Below are positions 18,483 through 27,311 of a stretch of DNA of 64,000 nucleotides, piece after piece. The stretch lies in contig NZ_LMQI01000004.1 in assembly GCF_001424125.1 (NCBI RefSeq), positions 627,777 through 691,776 on the forward strand, given 5' to 3'. Positions within the stretch are counted from its first letter, which is position 1, and the number at the start of each line of letters is the position of its first letter. Both the position numbers and the translations under genes were made by a program. Origin of the DNA: Cellulomonas sp. Leaf395. GTDB taxonomy: Bacteria > Actinomycetota > Actinomycetes > Actinomycetales > Cellulomonadaceae. The notes beneath the pieces are model-generated. The model saw nothing but the letters and a program-made list of their open reading frames with translations, did no database searches and was not told where the DNA came from.

Positions 18483-19349
18483 TCAGCGCAGCGGGGTGAC
18501 CGACCCGGTCAGGTGCGGCTTGCCGGAGCGTGAGTCCCAGCCGGCGAACGTGTACCCGTCGCCGTCATGCGCGATCCGCACGGTCACGGTCCCCGGCAGG
18601 AGCACCGGCTTCACGAACTCGACCGCCCACTCGAACGCGTCCCCGCGTCCGGCACCCACGTCGGCGAGTGCGCGCGACGCGGTGTACATGCCGTGCGCGA
18701 TCGTCCGCGGGAACCCGAAGGCCTTGGCGGACAGCGCGGACAGGTGGATCGGGTTCCGGTCGCCGGACACCGCCGCGTACCGACGTCCGACGTCACCGTC
18801 GAGCTTCCAGCGGCCGGTAGGCGTCGGCGGGTCGAAGGTTTCCGACGACTCCTCGACGGCTCCGGCGAGGAACACACCTCGCGCCAGATAGGTCGACACC
18901 CCGCGCCAGGCGACCGAGCCGTCGATCGACACCTCGGTGACCAGGTCCACCTGCGTGCCGGAGCGGTGCGCCCGCAGGTCGGTGGCAGACGCGCGCACGT
19001 CGAGCTCGTCGTCCAGCAGGACCGGGCGCAGCTGCGTCACGCGGTTGGCCAGGTGGACCAGCCCGACGAGCGGCAGCGGGAAGTCGGAGCGGACCATGAG
19101 CGCGGTGGCCACGGGGAACGCCAGCACGTGCACGAACCCGGCGGGCAGGACGTCCGACGCGGGCTCGCCGAGGAGGTGCTGGTACTCGGTGAGACGCGAA
19201 GCGTCACTGCGCACCCCGCGGACCACGTAGTCGACGTCGGGCAGGACCGACGGCCCGGACCGCACGCGCCGCGCGAGGGAGAGCCCCGCCCCTCGCGCGT
19301 ACAGCCCACCGAGCGAGGGGACCTCGGGCAGGACGACGGTCGTCGTCAC
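18483..19349 (-). CDS. MaoC-like enoyl-ACP/CoA hydratase (HtdX-like)
   Basis: Hot-dog fold hydratase of 288 residues that should add water to trans-2-enoyl thioesters. The catalytic motif is GDRNPIHLSALSAKAFGFPR with the downstream IAHGMYTA, as in R-specific hydratases. The N-terminal half is a second, degenerate hot-dog unit, giving the double-hot-dog length of mycobacterial HtdX. The GTG start overlaps the stop of the fabG gene by four bases. It is the last gene of thiolase-fabG-maoC. Confidence 0.87.
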   Translation of the reverse strand: MTTTVVLPEVPSLGGLYARGAGLSLARRVRSGPSVLPDVDYVVRGVRSDASRLTEYQHLLGEPASDVLPAGFVHVLAFPVATALMVRSDFPLPLVGLVHLANRVTQLRPVLLDDELDVRASATDLRAHRSGTQVDLVTEVSIDGSVAWRGVSTYLARGVFLAGAVEESSETFDPPTPTGRWKLDGDVGRRYAAVSGDRNPIHLSALSAKAFGFPRTIAHGMYTASRALADVGAGRGDAFEWAVEFVKPVLLPGTVTVRIAHDGDGYTFAGWDSRSGKPHLTGSVTPLR

Positions 19350-20689
19350 TGGCCCACCATGTTCTGCCCGCACACGCGCAGCACGCGTCCGACGATGCCG
19401 CCCGCGGCGGGGGAGGCCAGGAACGCCACGGTCTCGGCGACGTCCACCGGCTGCCCGCCCTGCTGCAGCGAGTTGAGCCGGCGGGCGACCTGCCGCGTGA
19501 CCGCGGGGATGCGCGCGGTCATCTCGGTCTCGATGAACCCGGGGGCGACGGCGTTCGCGGTGCCGCCGAACGCCTCGAGCAGCGGCGCGGTCGCGCGGAC
19601 CATGCCGATGACGCCGCCCTTGGACGCCGCGTAGTTGGTCTGTCCGCGGTTTCCGGCGATGCCCGAGGTCGACGCGAGCGACACGATCCGCGGGGCGTCG
19701 GTGAAGTCCCCGGACGTCTGCAGCGCCTCGTTGATGCTCAGCTGCGACGCGATGTTCACCGCCAGCACCGAGTCCCACTTGTCGGCGGACATGTTGGCTA
19801 GCAGCTTGTCGCGCGTGATCCCGGCGTTGTGCACGACGATGTCGAGCCGCCCGTGCCGCTGCAGCGCGTGCTCCAGGATCCGTGCCCCGGCGTCAGGCGC
19901 CGTGACGTCGAGCTGCAGCGCGGTCCCCCGCACCCGGTTGGCGACGGTCACCAGCTGCTCGCCGGCGGCGGGGACGTCGACCGCGACGACGGTGGCGCCG
20001 TCGCGCGCGAGGGTGTCGGCGATCGAGGCGCCGATGCCGCGGGCCGCCCCGGTGACGACGGCCACCCGACCGGCCAGCGGCTTGTCCCAGTCGGACGGCA
20101 GCGCACCGGCGGCGGAGTCGACCCCCAGCAGCTGACCGTCGACGAACGCGGACTTCGTCGACAGGAAGAACCGCAGGGCGCCGACGACGGACGGTGCCGT
20201 GACGGGGACGTCCAGGGCCAGCACCACACCGTTGCCGGTCGACCCGCCGCGCAGCTCCTTGGCCAGCGACCGCAGCAGCCCGTCGACTCCCTGGCGTGCC
20301 GCGGCGACCGCGGGGGCGTCGTCGGCACGCGGTTCGCGGGAGATGGTGACGACGCGGGCGCCCTTCGGGAGCGACTTGAGCACGCCGCCGACGGCCAGCA
20401 CCGGCTCGGACAGCTGGTCGGGGTGCGTGAGCTCGGTGAGCGCGAGCACCACGGCGGAGTACCGGGTGTCGGGCGTCGCGTGCCGGTGCACGTCGAGGTC
20501 CCAGTCGGAGGACAGGAACGAGGCGATCGCGTCGGCCTCCGACCCGCGTCCCAGCACCAGCACGGCGCCCGGCAGGAGCGGCTGCCCGGGCTCGTAGCGG
20601 CGCAGGGGAGAGGGCTGGGGCAGCCCGAGCTGCTTGGCGACCTTCTTGGTGAAGCCGCTGTTGACCAGGTTCAGGTAGGTGTCGGTCAT
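19346..20689 (-). CDS. Long-form 3-oxoacyl-ACP reductase (FabG4-like)
   Basis: Reductase of 447 residues with two halves. Residues 1-205 are a degenerate N-terminal Rossmann-like domain (VLVLGRGSEADAIASFL). Residues 210-447 are an active short-chain dehydrogenase with VTGAARGIGASIADTLA, the NAG motif HNAGITRDKLLANM, a catalytic Ser, and NYAASKGG with Tyr and Lys. This high-molecular-weight form is the mycobacterial FabG4 type. It starts two bases after the thiolase stop and overlaps the MaoC gene by four bases. It should reduce 3-oxoacyl thioesters, or oxidise 3-hydroxyacyl-CoA when running in the beta-oxidation direction. Confidence 0.9.
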   Translation of the reverse strand: MTDTYLNLVNSGFTKKVAKQLGLPQPSPLRRYEPGQPLLPGAVLVLGRGSEADAIASFLSSDWDLDVHRHATPDTRYSAVVLALTELTHPDQLSEPVLAVGGVLKSLPKGARVVTISREPRADDAPAVAAARQGVDGLLRSLAKELRGGSTGNGVVLALDVPVTAPSVVGALRFFLSTKSAFVDGQLLGVDSAAGALPSDWDKPLAGRVAVVTGAARGIGASIADTLARDGATVVAVDVPAAGEQLVTVANRVRGTALQLDVTAPDAGARILEHALQRHGRLDIVVHNAGITRDKLLANMSADKWDSVLAVNIASQLSINEALQTSGDFTDAPRIVSLASTSGIAGNRGQTNYAASKGGVIGMVRATAPLLEAFGGTANAVAPGFIETEMTARIPAVTRQVARRLNSLQQGGQPVDVAETVAFLASPAAGGIVGRVLRVCGQNMVGQ

Positions 20690-20691
20690 TG

Positions 20692-22017
20692 TCAGGCCGC
20701 CTCGAGGATCGCGGTGAGGCCCAGCCCGCCGGCCGCGCACACGGACACGAGCGCCCGCACGGGCGCGTCGGAACCTGACGCCGCCTTCCTCCGGTGCAGC
20801 TCCTTGCTGATGGTCGCGACGATCCGCCCGCCGGTCGCGGCGAACGGGTGCCCCGCGGCCAGCGACGACCCGTGCACGTTGAGCCTGTCGCGGTCCACGG
20901 TCCCGAAGGCGCCGTCGAGCCCGAGCCGCGTGCGCCCGAACTCCTCGGACTCCCACGCGGCCAGCGTCGTCAGCACGGTCGCGGCGAACGCCTCGTGGAT
21001 CTCGATGTAGTCGAAGTCCGCCAGCGCCAGCCCGTTGCGAGCGAGCAGGCGCGGCACAGCGAACGCGGGGGCCATCAGCAGTCCGTCGTCCCCGTGCACG
21101 AAGTCGACCGCGCCTGCCTCGGCATCGACGATCGACGCCAGCGGGACCAGGTCGTGCGCGGCGGCCCAGTCGGCCGACCCGAGCAGCACCGTGGAGGCGC
21201 CGTCGGACAGCGGCGTGGAGTTGCCGGCCGTCATCGTCGCGGTGGTGTCCAGGCCCAGCCCGAAGGCGGGCTTGAGCTTCGCGAGCTTCTCCAGGGACGA
21301 GTCCGGGCGCAGGTTGGCGTCGCGCGTCAGCCCGCGGAACGGGGTGACCAGGTCGTCGAAGAACCCGGAGTCGTACGCGGCGGCGAGCCGCTGGTGGCTG
21401 GCCAGCGCGACCTCGTCCTGTGCAGCCTGCGTGATCTCCCACTGCGCGGTGGTGAGCGCCTGGTGCTCGCCCATCGACAGGTGCGTGCGCGGCTCGCCGG
21501 TGTTCGGGGCGACAGGCGCGAGGTCCTTCGGGCGGATCTGCGCGATCGCGGCGAGCTTCTGGCCGGTGGTCTTCGCGCGGGACAGGTCGAGCAGCGCGCG
21601 ACGCAGCCGGTTGCTCACGGCGATGGGCGCGTCGGACGTGGAGTCGACTCCGCCGGCGATCGCGGACTCGAGCTGGCCGAGCCGGATCTTGTTGCTCAGG
21701 GAGACGACGGTCTCCAGACCGGTCGCGCAGGCCTGCTGCACGTCGTACGCGGGGGTCTCGGCCGAGAGGGCCGACCCGAGGACAGCCTCGCGGGTGAGGT
21801 TGAAGTCCTTGCTGTGCTTGAGCACCGCGCCCGCGGCGACCTCACCGATGCGCTCGCCCTGCAGGCCGAACCGGGCGACCAGCCCGTCGATCGCGGCGAT
21901 GAGCATGTCCTGGTTGCTGGCCCGCACGTAGGGGCCGCCGGCGCGGGCGAAGGGGATCCGGTTCCCGCCCAGCACGTAAGCCTGACGAACCTCGGGTGTG
22001 GGGGTGGGCTGTGCCAT
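20692..22017 (-). CDS. Acetyl-CoA C-acyltransferase (thiolase, FadA2-like)
   Basis: Thiolase of 441 residues that cleaves 3-ketoacyl-CoA, the last step of beta-oxidation. Active-site Cys in YDVQQACATGLETV, then the conserved NGSTTS-like stretch NSTPLSDGAST, HEAFAATVL, NVHGSSLAAGHPFAATGGR with His, and CAAGGLGLTAI with the second Cys. It starts MAQPTPTPEVRQAY with AGAGGAA upstream. The leader contains two exact 15-base repeats. It is first in the operon with fabG and maoC and divergent from a TetR regulator. Confidence 0.92.
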   Translation of the reverse strand: MAQPTPTPEVRQAYVLGGNRIPFARAGGPYVRASNQDMLIAAIDGLVARFGLQGERIGEVAAGAVLKHSKDFNLTREAVLGSALSAETPAYDVQQACATGLETVVSLSNKIRLGQLESAIAGGVDSTSDAPIAVSNRLRRALLDLSRAKTTGQKLAAIAQIRPKDLAPVAPNTGEPRTHLSMGEHQALTTAQWEITQAAQDEVALASHQRLAAAYDSGFFDDLVTPFRGLTRDANLRPDSSLEKLAKLKPAFGLGLDTTATMTAGNSTPLSDGASTVLLGSADWAAAHDLVPLASIVDAEAGAVDFVHGDDGLLMAPAFAVPRLLARNGLALADFDYIEIHEAFAATVLTTLAAWESEEFGRTRLGLDGAFGTVDRDRLNVHGSSLAAGHPFAATGGRIVATISKELHRRKAASGSDAPVRALVSVCAAGGLGLTAILEAA

Positions 22018-22040
22018 GGGCGCGTTCCTCTCGCATCGTC

Positions 22041-22089
22041 GTCGAGCGCAGCGGTGTCGAGCGCAGCGGTGTCGAGCACGTGCGCTCGA
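22041..22089. promoter_or_regulatory. Repeats and palindrome between thiolase and tetR, candidate operator
   Basis: GTCGAGCGCAGCGGT occurs twice in tandem (22041-22055, 22056-22070) and a third partial copy opens the palindrome TCGAGCACGTGCGCTCGA (22072-22089). The arms of the palindrome (TCGAGC/GCTCGA) reuse the repeat core. This is a likely site for the adjacent TetR protein. Confidence 0.55.
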
Positions 22090-22122
22090 GATGACATGGT
22101 GTCCGAAACCCACAGTACCTGA

Positions 22123-22128
22123 TACCTT
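22123..22128 (+). promoter_or_regulatory. Leaderless-type -10 element TACCTT for tetR
   Basis: TACCTT ends seven bases before the GTG at 22136. No ribosome-binding site is visible, so the message probably begins at or next to the start codon. Confidence 0.5.
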
Positions 22129-22135
22129 CGGTCTC

Positions 22136-22984
22136 GTGAGCCCTGTCACACCGGGTCCGTCGAAGGCGACGGCCCTCACCCTGCTGAACTCCGAGGCCGG
22201 TCGTGCGCGACCGGCCCTTCCCACGCCCCCGTCGAGCCAGCGCGCGCACCGACCCCCCGAGGACGCCTTCGCGACCGACGGCCGGTCCACCCGCTGGGCC
22301 GACCACCGCGAGGCTCGTCGCGCCGAGCTGGTCCGCATCGCCCGCAAGACGGTCCACCACAAGGGCCCCGACGTGTCGATGGAGGAGATCGCGGCCGCCG
22401 CGGGTACCTCCAAGTCGATCGTCTACCGGTACTTCGCGGACAAGACCGGCCTGCAGATCGCGGTCGCCGAGGCGGTCGTGCTGCAGATCCAGGGGGCGCT
22501 CGAGGGCGTCCTGCGGATCGCGCCGACCCCGCGCGAAGGTCTGCGCGCGATGGTGGCGGTGTACCTCGAGATGATCGAGTCGTCGCCCAACGTCTACGCG
22601 TTCGTGACGCGCAACGGCTCCGTGGAGTCCGGCGGTCCGCTCGGGCACTTCCTCGACTCGGTCACCGCGCTGGTCGCCGCACCGTTCGCCCGCGGGCTGA
22701 CCGAGGAGCACGCCGACGGTGGACGCAGGGCACGTCGGCCCGAAGGCTCCCCGGACGAGGACGACACCGCCCTGAAGGCCCGCGTCGCGCTGGCCGAGTC
22801 GTGGGCGGCCGGTGCCGTCGGCTTCGTCCGCGGCTCCGGCGAGTGGTGGCTGGCCCACCGCGACGAGCCCGCCAGCCCGGACCGCGAAGAGCTCACCGCC
22901 CAGGTCGCCGCATGGCTCTGGGCCGGACCCGTCGGGCTGCTCGCCCGTGACCGCAACCGCACAGCATCCGAGGAGTCCCGATGA
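22136..22984 (+). CDS. TetR family transcriptional regulator
   Basis: Regulator of 282 residues. A long disordered N-terminal arm of about 60 residues is followed by the TetR DNA-binding domain: RRAELVRIARKTVHHKGPDVSMEEIAAAAG broken as helix 1 and 2, then TSKSIVYRYFADKTGLQ as the recognition helix. The C-terminal ligand domain is all helical. The GTG start is set by the TACCTT hexamer seven bases upstream; an open frame continues further up without support. Its TGA overlaps the ATG of the acyl-CoA oxidase gene. It likely controls both the divergent thiolase operon and its own transcript, sensing an acyl-CoA. Confidence 0.87.
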   Translation: MSPVTPGPSKATALTLLNSEAGRARPALPTPPSSQRAHRPPEDAFATDGRSTRWADHREARRAELVRIARKTVHHKGPDVSMEEIAAAAGTSKSIVYRYFADKTGLQIAVAEAVVLQIQGALEGVLRIAPTPREGLRAMVAVYLEMIESSPNVYAFVTRNGSVESGGPLGHFLDSVTALVAAPFARGLTEEHADGGRRARRPEGSPDEDDTALKARVALAESWAAGAVGFVRGSGEWWLAHRDEPASPDREELTAQVAAWLWAGPVGLLARDRNRTASEESR

Positions 22985-25065
22985 CCACCACTGCGCCTCG
23001 TCAGACACCGCGCCCCGCCGTCGAGACCCCCGAGGTCGGCGACCCGCGACTCGACGCCGACGTCACCAACGTCGACATCGCCCACCTGAGCCAGGTCCTG
23101 CTCGGCCACTACCCGGAGCTGCGGCTGGCGGCACGCAAGCTCATGGCCGACGAGCGGTTCCACCGGATCGAGGGCCAGTCGCTGGCCGACCACCGTGAGC
23201 GCGTCCTCGGACAGCTCCGCCTGCTCGCCGCCGAGGGCGACGTGCACCGCTCGTTCCCCGAGCGGTTCGGCGGCCACGAGGACCACGGCGGCTTCCTGGC
23301 CCGGTTCGAGGAGCTGACGCACGCGGACCCGTCGCTGCAGATCAAGTCGGGGGTGCAGTGGGGGCTGTTCGCCTCCGCGATCTACCACCTGGGGACCGAG
23401 CGCAATCACGACCAGTTCCTGGCCGACGCCCTGTCGGTCAAAGTCCCGGGCGCCTTCGCGATGACGGAGACGGGCCACGGCTCGGACGTCGCCGCGATCG
23501 GCACCACCGCGACGTACGACCCGGCGACGCAGGAGTTCGTCGTCCACACGCCGTTCCGCGCGGCGTGGAAGGACTACCTGGGCAACGCCGGGGTGCACGG
23601 CACGGCGGCCACCGTCTTCGCCCGGCTGGTCACGGCCGGCACCGACCACGGTGTGCATGCGTTCTACGTCCCGATCCGCGACGAGGACACGATGGAGTTC
23701 CTCCCGGGCGTCGGTGGTGAGGACGACGGGCTCAAGGGCGGGCTGAACGGCATCGACAACGGCCGGCTCTGGTTCGACCACGTCCGCATCCCGCGCACCA
23801 ACCTGCTCAACCGCTACGGCGACGTGGACGAGGACGGGACGTACTCGTCGCCCATCGCGAGCCCCGGCCGCCGCTTCTTCACGATGCTCGGCACGCTGGT
23901 GCAGGGTCGCGTCTCCCTGGACGGTGCTGCGGTCACGGCCGCCCGCGTGGGCCTGACCATCGCGATCACCTACGGCAACCAGCGTCGGCAGTTCAACGGC
24001 GCGTCGCCCTCCGACGAGGTCGTCATCCTCGACTACGCCGAGCACCAGCGGCGCCTGCTCCCGCTGCTCGCGGAGACGTACGCCGCCGGGTTCGCGCACG
24101 AGGACTTGCTCGCCGCGTTCGACGACGTGTTCTCCGGCCGCAACGACACCCCGGAGACCCGCGAGGACCTCGAGACGCTCGCCGCGGCGCTCAAGCCGGC
24201 GTCGACCTGGCACGCGCTGAACACGCTGCAGGTGGCACGCGAGGCATGCGGCGGGGCCGGGTACCTCGCGGAGAACCGGCTCACCGGGCTGCGCGCGGAC
24301 ATGGACGTGTACGCCACGTTCGAGGGGGACAACACCGTCCTGCTGCAGCTCGTCGGCAAGCGTCTGCTGGCCGACTACTCCAAGAGCTTCAAGCACCTGG
24401 ACGCGACGAAGGTCGCCCGCCTGGTGGCCGAGCGCGCGTCCGACGCCGCCCGGTACCGCACCCCGCTGCACCGGGCCGTGCAGACCATCGCCGACGTCGG
24501 CGACCCGCGCCGCTCGGCCGGTCAGCTGCGCGAGACGGCGACGCAGCGCGAGCTGCTGGTGGACCGCGTCGAGACGATGGTCGAGGAGATCGCCCAGGCG
24601 CTGCGCCCCGCGCAGAAGGCCGACCCCGCGACCGCCGCGGCGCTGTTCAACACCCACCAGCACGAGCTGATCGCGGCGGCCCGCGCGCACGCCGAGCTGG
24701 TCCAGTGGGAGTCGTTCACCGCCGCGCTGGAGCGCGTCACCGACCCGGGTACCCGCCAGATCCTCACCTGGGTCCGGGACCTGTTCGGGCTCACGGTCAT
24801 CGAGCGGAACCTCACCTGGTACCTGCTGAACGGTCGGCTGTCCGCAGGGCGTGCCCGCACGGTGACGTCCTACATCGACCGGCTCCTGGCCCGGCTGCGG
24901 CCGCACGCGCAGAGCCTGGTCGACGCGTTCGGCTACGAGCAGGCGCACCTGCGCGCACCGATCGCGTCGGGCGCCGAGCAGGACCGGCAGGACGAGGCCC
25001 GCGCCTACTACCGGGCGCAGCGTGCCTCGGGCGACGCACCCGTCCCGGAGAAGCACCAGCGCTGA
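22981..25065 (+). CDS. Acyl-CoA oxidase/dehydrogenase (FadE5-position enzyme)
   Basis: Flavoenzyme of 694 residues that introduces the 2,3 double bond into acyl-CoA. The length and the signature YATFEGDNTVLLQLVGKRLL, which carries the catalytic Glu, are those of acyl-CoA oxidases rather than the 380-residue dehydrogenases. FAD-domain motifs are AFAMTETGHGSDVAAI and GRVSLDGAAVTAARVG, and GGAGYLAENRL precedes the Glu. The C-terminal half is the long helical second domain. ATGA overlap with tetR shows co-transcription. Together with thiolase, FabG and MaoC it completes a beta-oxidation cycle. Confidence 0.88.
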   Translation: MTTTAPRQTPRPAVETPEVGDPRLDADVTNVDIAHLSQVLLGHYPELRLAARKLMADERFHRIEGQSLADHRERVLGQLRLLAAEGDVHRSFPERFGGHEDHGGFLARFEELTHADPSLQIKSGVQWGLFASAIYHLGTERNHDQFLADALSVKVPGAFAMTETGHGSDVAAIGTTATYDPATQEFVVHTPFRAAWKDYLGNAGVHGTAATVFARLVTAGTDHGVHAFYVPIRDEDTMEFLPGVGGEDDGLKGGLNGIDNGRLWFDHVRIPRTNLLNRYGDVDEDGTYSSPIASPGRRFFTMLGTLVQGRVSLDGAAVTAARVGLTIAITYGNQRRQFNGASPSDEVVILDYAEHQRRLLPLLAETYAAGFAHEDLLAAFDDVFSGRNDTPETREDLETLAAALKPASTWHALNTLQVAREACGGAGYLAENRLTGLRADMDVYATFEGDNTVLLQLVGKRLLADYSKSFKHLDATKVARLVAERASDAARYRTPLHRAVQTIADVGDPRRSAGQLRETATQRELLVDRVETMVEEIAQALRPAQKADPATAAALFNTHQHELIAAARAHAELVQWESFTAALERVTDPGTRQILTWVRDLFGLTVIERNLTWYLLNGRLSAGRARTVTSYIDRLLARLRPHAQSLVDAFGYEQAHLRAPIASGAEQDRQDEARAYYRAQRASGDAPVPEKHQR

Positions 25066-25104
25066 TCCGGCGTATGGACCCCACCTGATTGGTCCGCGGG
25101 CTGA

Positions 25105-25836
25105 TCACGTGGGGTTGCAGCGTGCCGCGATCATGTCGATCCCGTCGACGACCGGGCGCCACGGCTCGAGGTTCCAGGACGCCTTGTCGGGGGCGCCCAG
25201 CTCGTGGCACTCGAGCTGGTCCTGCATGCCCGGCACGTCGGCGTCGGGTGCCTGGTCGACCACCTGCGTCCAGAGTCCGTCCTGCGCGGCCAGGCTGCGG
25301 ACGCGCGCCCAGGCGCTCGCGACCACCCCGAGCGACCGACCGCCCTCGGCCTCGCCCCAGGTCGCGCTCTCGACGGCGACCGACGCGAGCCAGACGACCA
25401 CGGGCTGGTCGGCGCTGAGCCGGATGACCTCGGGTCCGACCTGCTCGAGCCCCGTCCGCCGCGGCTCGGTGGTCAGCCCGGCGACGAACCGGCCGGCGTC
25501 GTCGCGGACCACCGCGGAGCCGTCGGAGAGCGCCTCGAGGGTCATGCCCTCGGGCGCGGCGAGCAGCGCGGCGCCGCCGGACAGGGCAACCGTGGCGGAT
25601 CCGTCGTCGGCAGGGGTCGCGGCCGCCGCAGGCGCGACGATGGTCACGGTCACGGGGCCGGAGGTCAGGGGCGCGCCCGTCGCGCGGACGACGGCGGGGT
25701 CGGACGGGTCCGCGGTGACCTGCACCGTCGGGGTGGGGGTCGGGCTCGCGACCTGCGGAGGCTCCGCGAAGCCGGGGCTGCACCCGACGAGCGCGACGAG
25801 CAGCGCGACCGCTGTCACCGCCCCCCGTGCCCTCAC
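25105..25836 (-). CDS. DUF2599 domain lipoprotein
   Basis: Predicted surface lipoprotein of 243 residues. The signal peptide MRARGAVTAVALLVALVGC ends in the lipobox LVGC, with Cys19 as the lipid site. A Pro-Thr-rich spacer follows (residues 30-42). The C-terminal part has MQDQLECHELGAPDKASWNL and EPWRP, the Cys-Trp pattern of DUF2599, and ends in ARCNPT. The function of the domain is unknown; the two Cys residues may form a disulfide. The GTG start overlaps the stop of the GH13 gene by four bases, so it is the last gene of the glycan-uptake operon. Confidence 0.82.
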   Translation of the reverse strand: MRARGAVTAVALLVALVGCSPGFAEPPQVASPTPTPTVQVTADPSDPAVVRATGAPLTSGPVTVTIVAPAAAATPADDGSATVALSGGAALLAAPEGMTLEALSDGSAVVRDDAGRFVAGLTTEPRRTGLEQVGPEVIRLSADQPVVVWLASVAVESATWGEAEGGRSLGVVASAWARVRSLAAQDGLWTQVVDQAPDADVPGMQDQLECHELGAPDKASWNLEPWRPVVDGIDMIAARCNPT

Positions 25837-27311
25837 GTGGGAGAACGTACCCGTCGATCCCGCAGCCAGACACACTCCGACGGGGTGGCGATCGTCGGCT
25901 CGGCGCCGGGCACGCTCCTTGCGACCACCTCCGTAGCCACGGGCAGCCGCCACGGGCGTGACGACGTGTTGAGCACGACCAGCGCGTCGGCTCGGCGGCC
26001 GACGAGCACCCCGGGGCGGGCGTCCTGCCAGGTCAGGTCCTCGGAGGTCCACAACCACGGGCGTGCTGCGAGCGCCCGCTGCAGCACCGACCAGGCCGAG
26101 GTGGGGTCGGACTCCTGACGGTCTCGGGCGTACTGCGGCCAGGTCGCCGGGATCGGCAGCCACGGCTCGCCCGTCGTGAAGCCGACGCCCGGTCCCGACG
26201 TCCACGGCAGCGGCACGCGGGCACCGTCGCGGTTGGGCAACCGCCCGCCGGATCGCAGCGACTGCGGGTCCTGCCACGTCTCCGGAGGGACCTGGGCGTC
26301 GGGCAGGCCCAGCTCGTCGCCGGCGTACAGGTAGAACGCCCCCGGCAGGGCGAGCAGGAAGAGGTGCAGGGCCAGCGCTCGCTCGGGGCCGAGCCGCGTC
26401 GCCACGCGGGCGATGTCGTGGTTGCCGGCGACCCACGCGGGCAGGGCGCCGACCGCGCGATGTGCGGCGAGCTGGGCGTCGACGGTGCGCTGCAGCGCCG
26501 CGGCGGACCAGGGGGTGTGCAGGACGTCGAACGCGAACGCCTGGCCCAGCTCGTCGGCCCGCGCGAACTCCGCCGTGCGCTCGGGCGGTCCCCACGCCTC
26601 CGCCACCGCGGGTGCCGTGCCCAGCACGCCGCGCCACGACCGGTAGACGTCGTGCACCTCCGGACGGTCCCAGTGCGGGTGGTGCAGGGAGCCGCGCCGC
26701 ACCTCTCCGTACGCCGGGTCCTTGGCCAGCCCGCCCGCGACGTCCACCCGGAACCCGTCCACCCCGCGGGCCAGCCAGAACCGCAGGGTGTCCGCGAAGT
26801 CGGACTGCACCACCGGGTGCGCCCAGTTCAGGTCCGGCTGCTCCGGGGCGAACAGGTGCAGGTACCAGCTCCCGTCGGGCAGCGGCGACCAGGCTGGGCC
26901 GCCGAACATCGACTGCCACCCGGTGGGCCGCGAGCGGATGTGGAACAGCTCCCGCTCGGGCCCACCGGCTCGTGCGGCGACGAACCACGGGTGCTGGTCG
27001 GACACGTGGTTGGGGACCAGGTCCATCAGCACCCGCAGCCCTCGATCGTGGGCCGCCCCGACGAGCCGGTCGAACGTCGCCAGGTCCCCGAAGAGCGGGT
27101 CGATGTCGCGGTGGTCGGCCACGTCGTAACCGTGGTCGACCTGCGGCGAGCGGTACACGGGGGTGAGCCACACCGCGTCGACGCCCAGGCGGGCGACGGC
27201 GTCGAGCCCGGCGGTCAGACCCGCCAGGTCACCGACGCCGTCGCCGTCACCGTCCAGGAAGGAGCGGACGTAGACCTGGTAGACGACGGCGGTGCGCCAC
27301 CACGAGGTCAC
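25833..27311 (-). CDS. GH13 alpha-glucosidase / oligo-1,6-glucosidase type
   Basis: Cytosolic alpha-glucosidase of 492 residues. The four GH13 regions are visible: DLVPNHVSDQHPWF, GVDGFRVDVAGGLA with the nucleophile Asp, PAVAEAWG with the acid/base Glu, and VAGNHDIARV with the third Asp. Opening VVYQVYVRSFLDGDGDGVGDL has the calcium-type Asp loop of the oligosaccharide hydrolase subfamilies. There is no signal peptide. Overlaps of four bases with both neighbours place it inside the operon. It should release glucose from imported alpha-linked oligosaccharides; the linkage cannot be read from sequence. Confidence 0.88.
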   Translation of the reverse strand: MTSWWRTAVVYQVYVRSFLDGDGDGVGDLAGLTAGLDAVARLGVDAVWLTPVYRSPQVDHGYDVADHRDIDPLFGDLATFDRLVGAAHDRGLRVLMDLVPNHVSDQHPWFVAARAGGPERELFHIRSRPTGWQSMFGGPAWSPLPDGSWYLHLFAPEQPDLNWAHPVVQSDFADTLRFWLARGVDGFRVDVAGGLAKDPAYGEVRRGSLHHPHWDRPEVHDVYRSWRGVLGTAPAVAEAWGPPERTAEFARADELGQAFAFDVLHTPWSAAALQRTVDAQLAAHRAVGALPAWVAGNHDIARVATRLGPERALALHLFLLALPGAFYLYAGDELGLPDAQVPPETWQDPQSLRSGGRLPNRDGARVPLPWTSGPGVGFTTGEPWLPIPATWPQYARDRQESDPTSAWSVLQRALAARPWLWTSEDLTWQDARPGVLVGRRADALVVLNTSSRPWRLPVATEVVARSVPGAEPTIATPSECVWLRDRRVRSPT

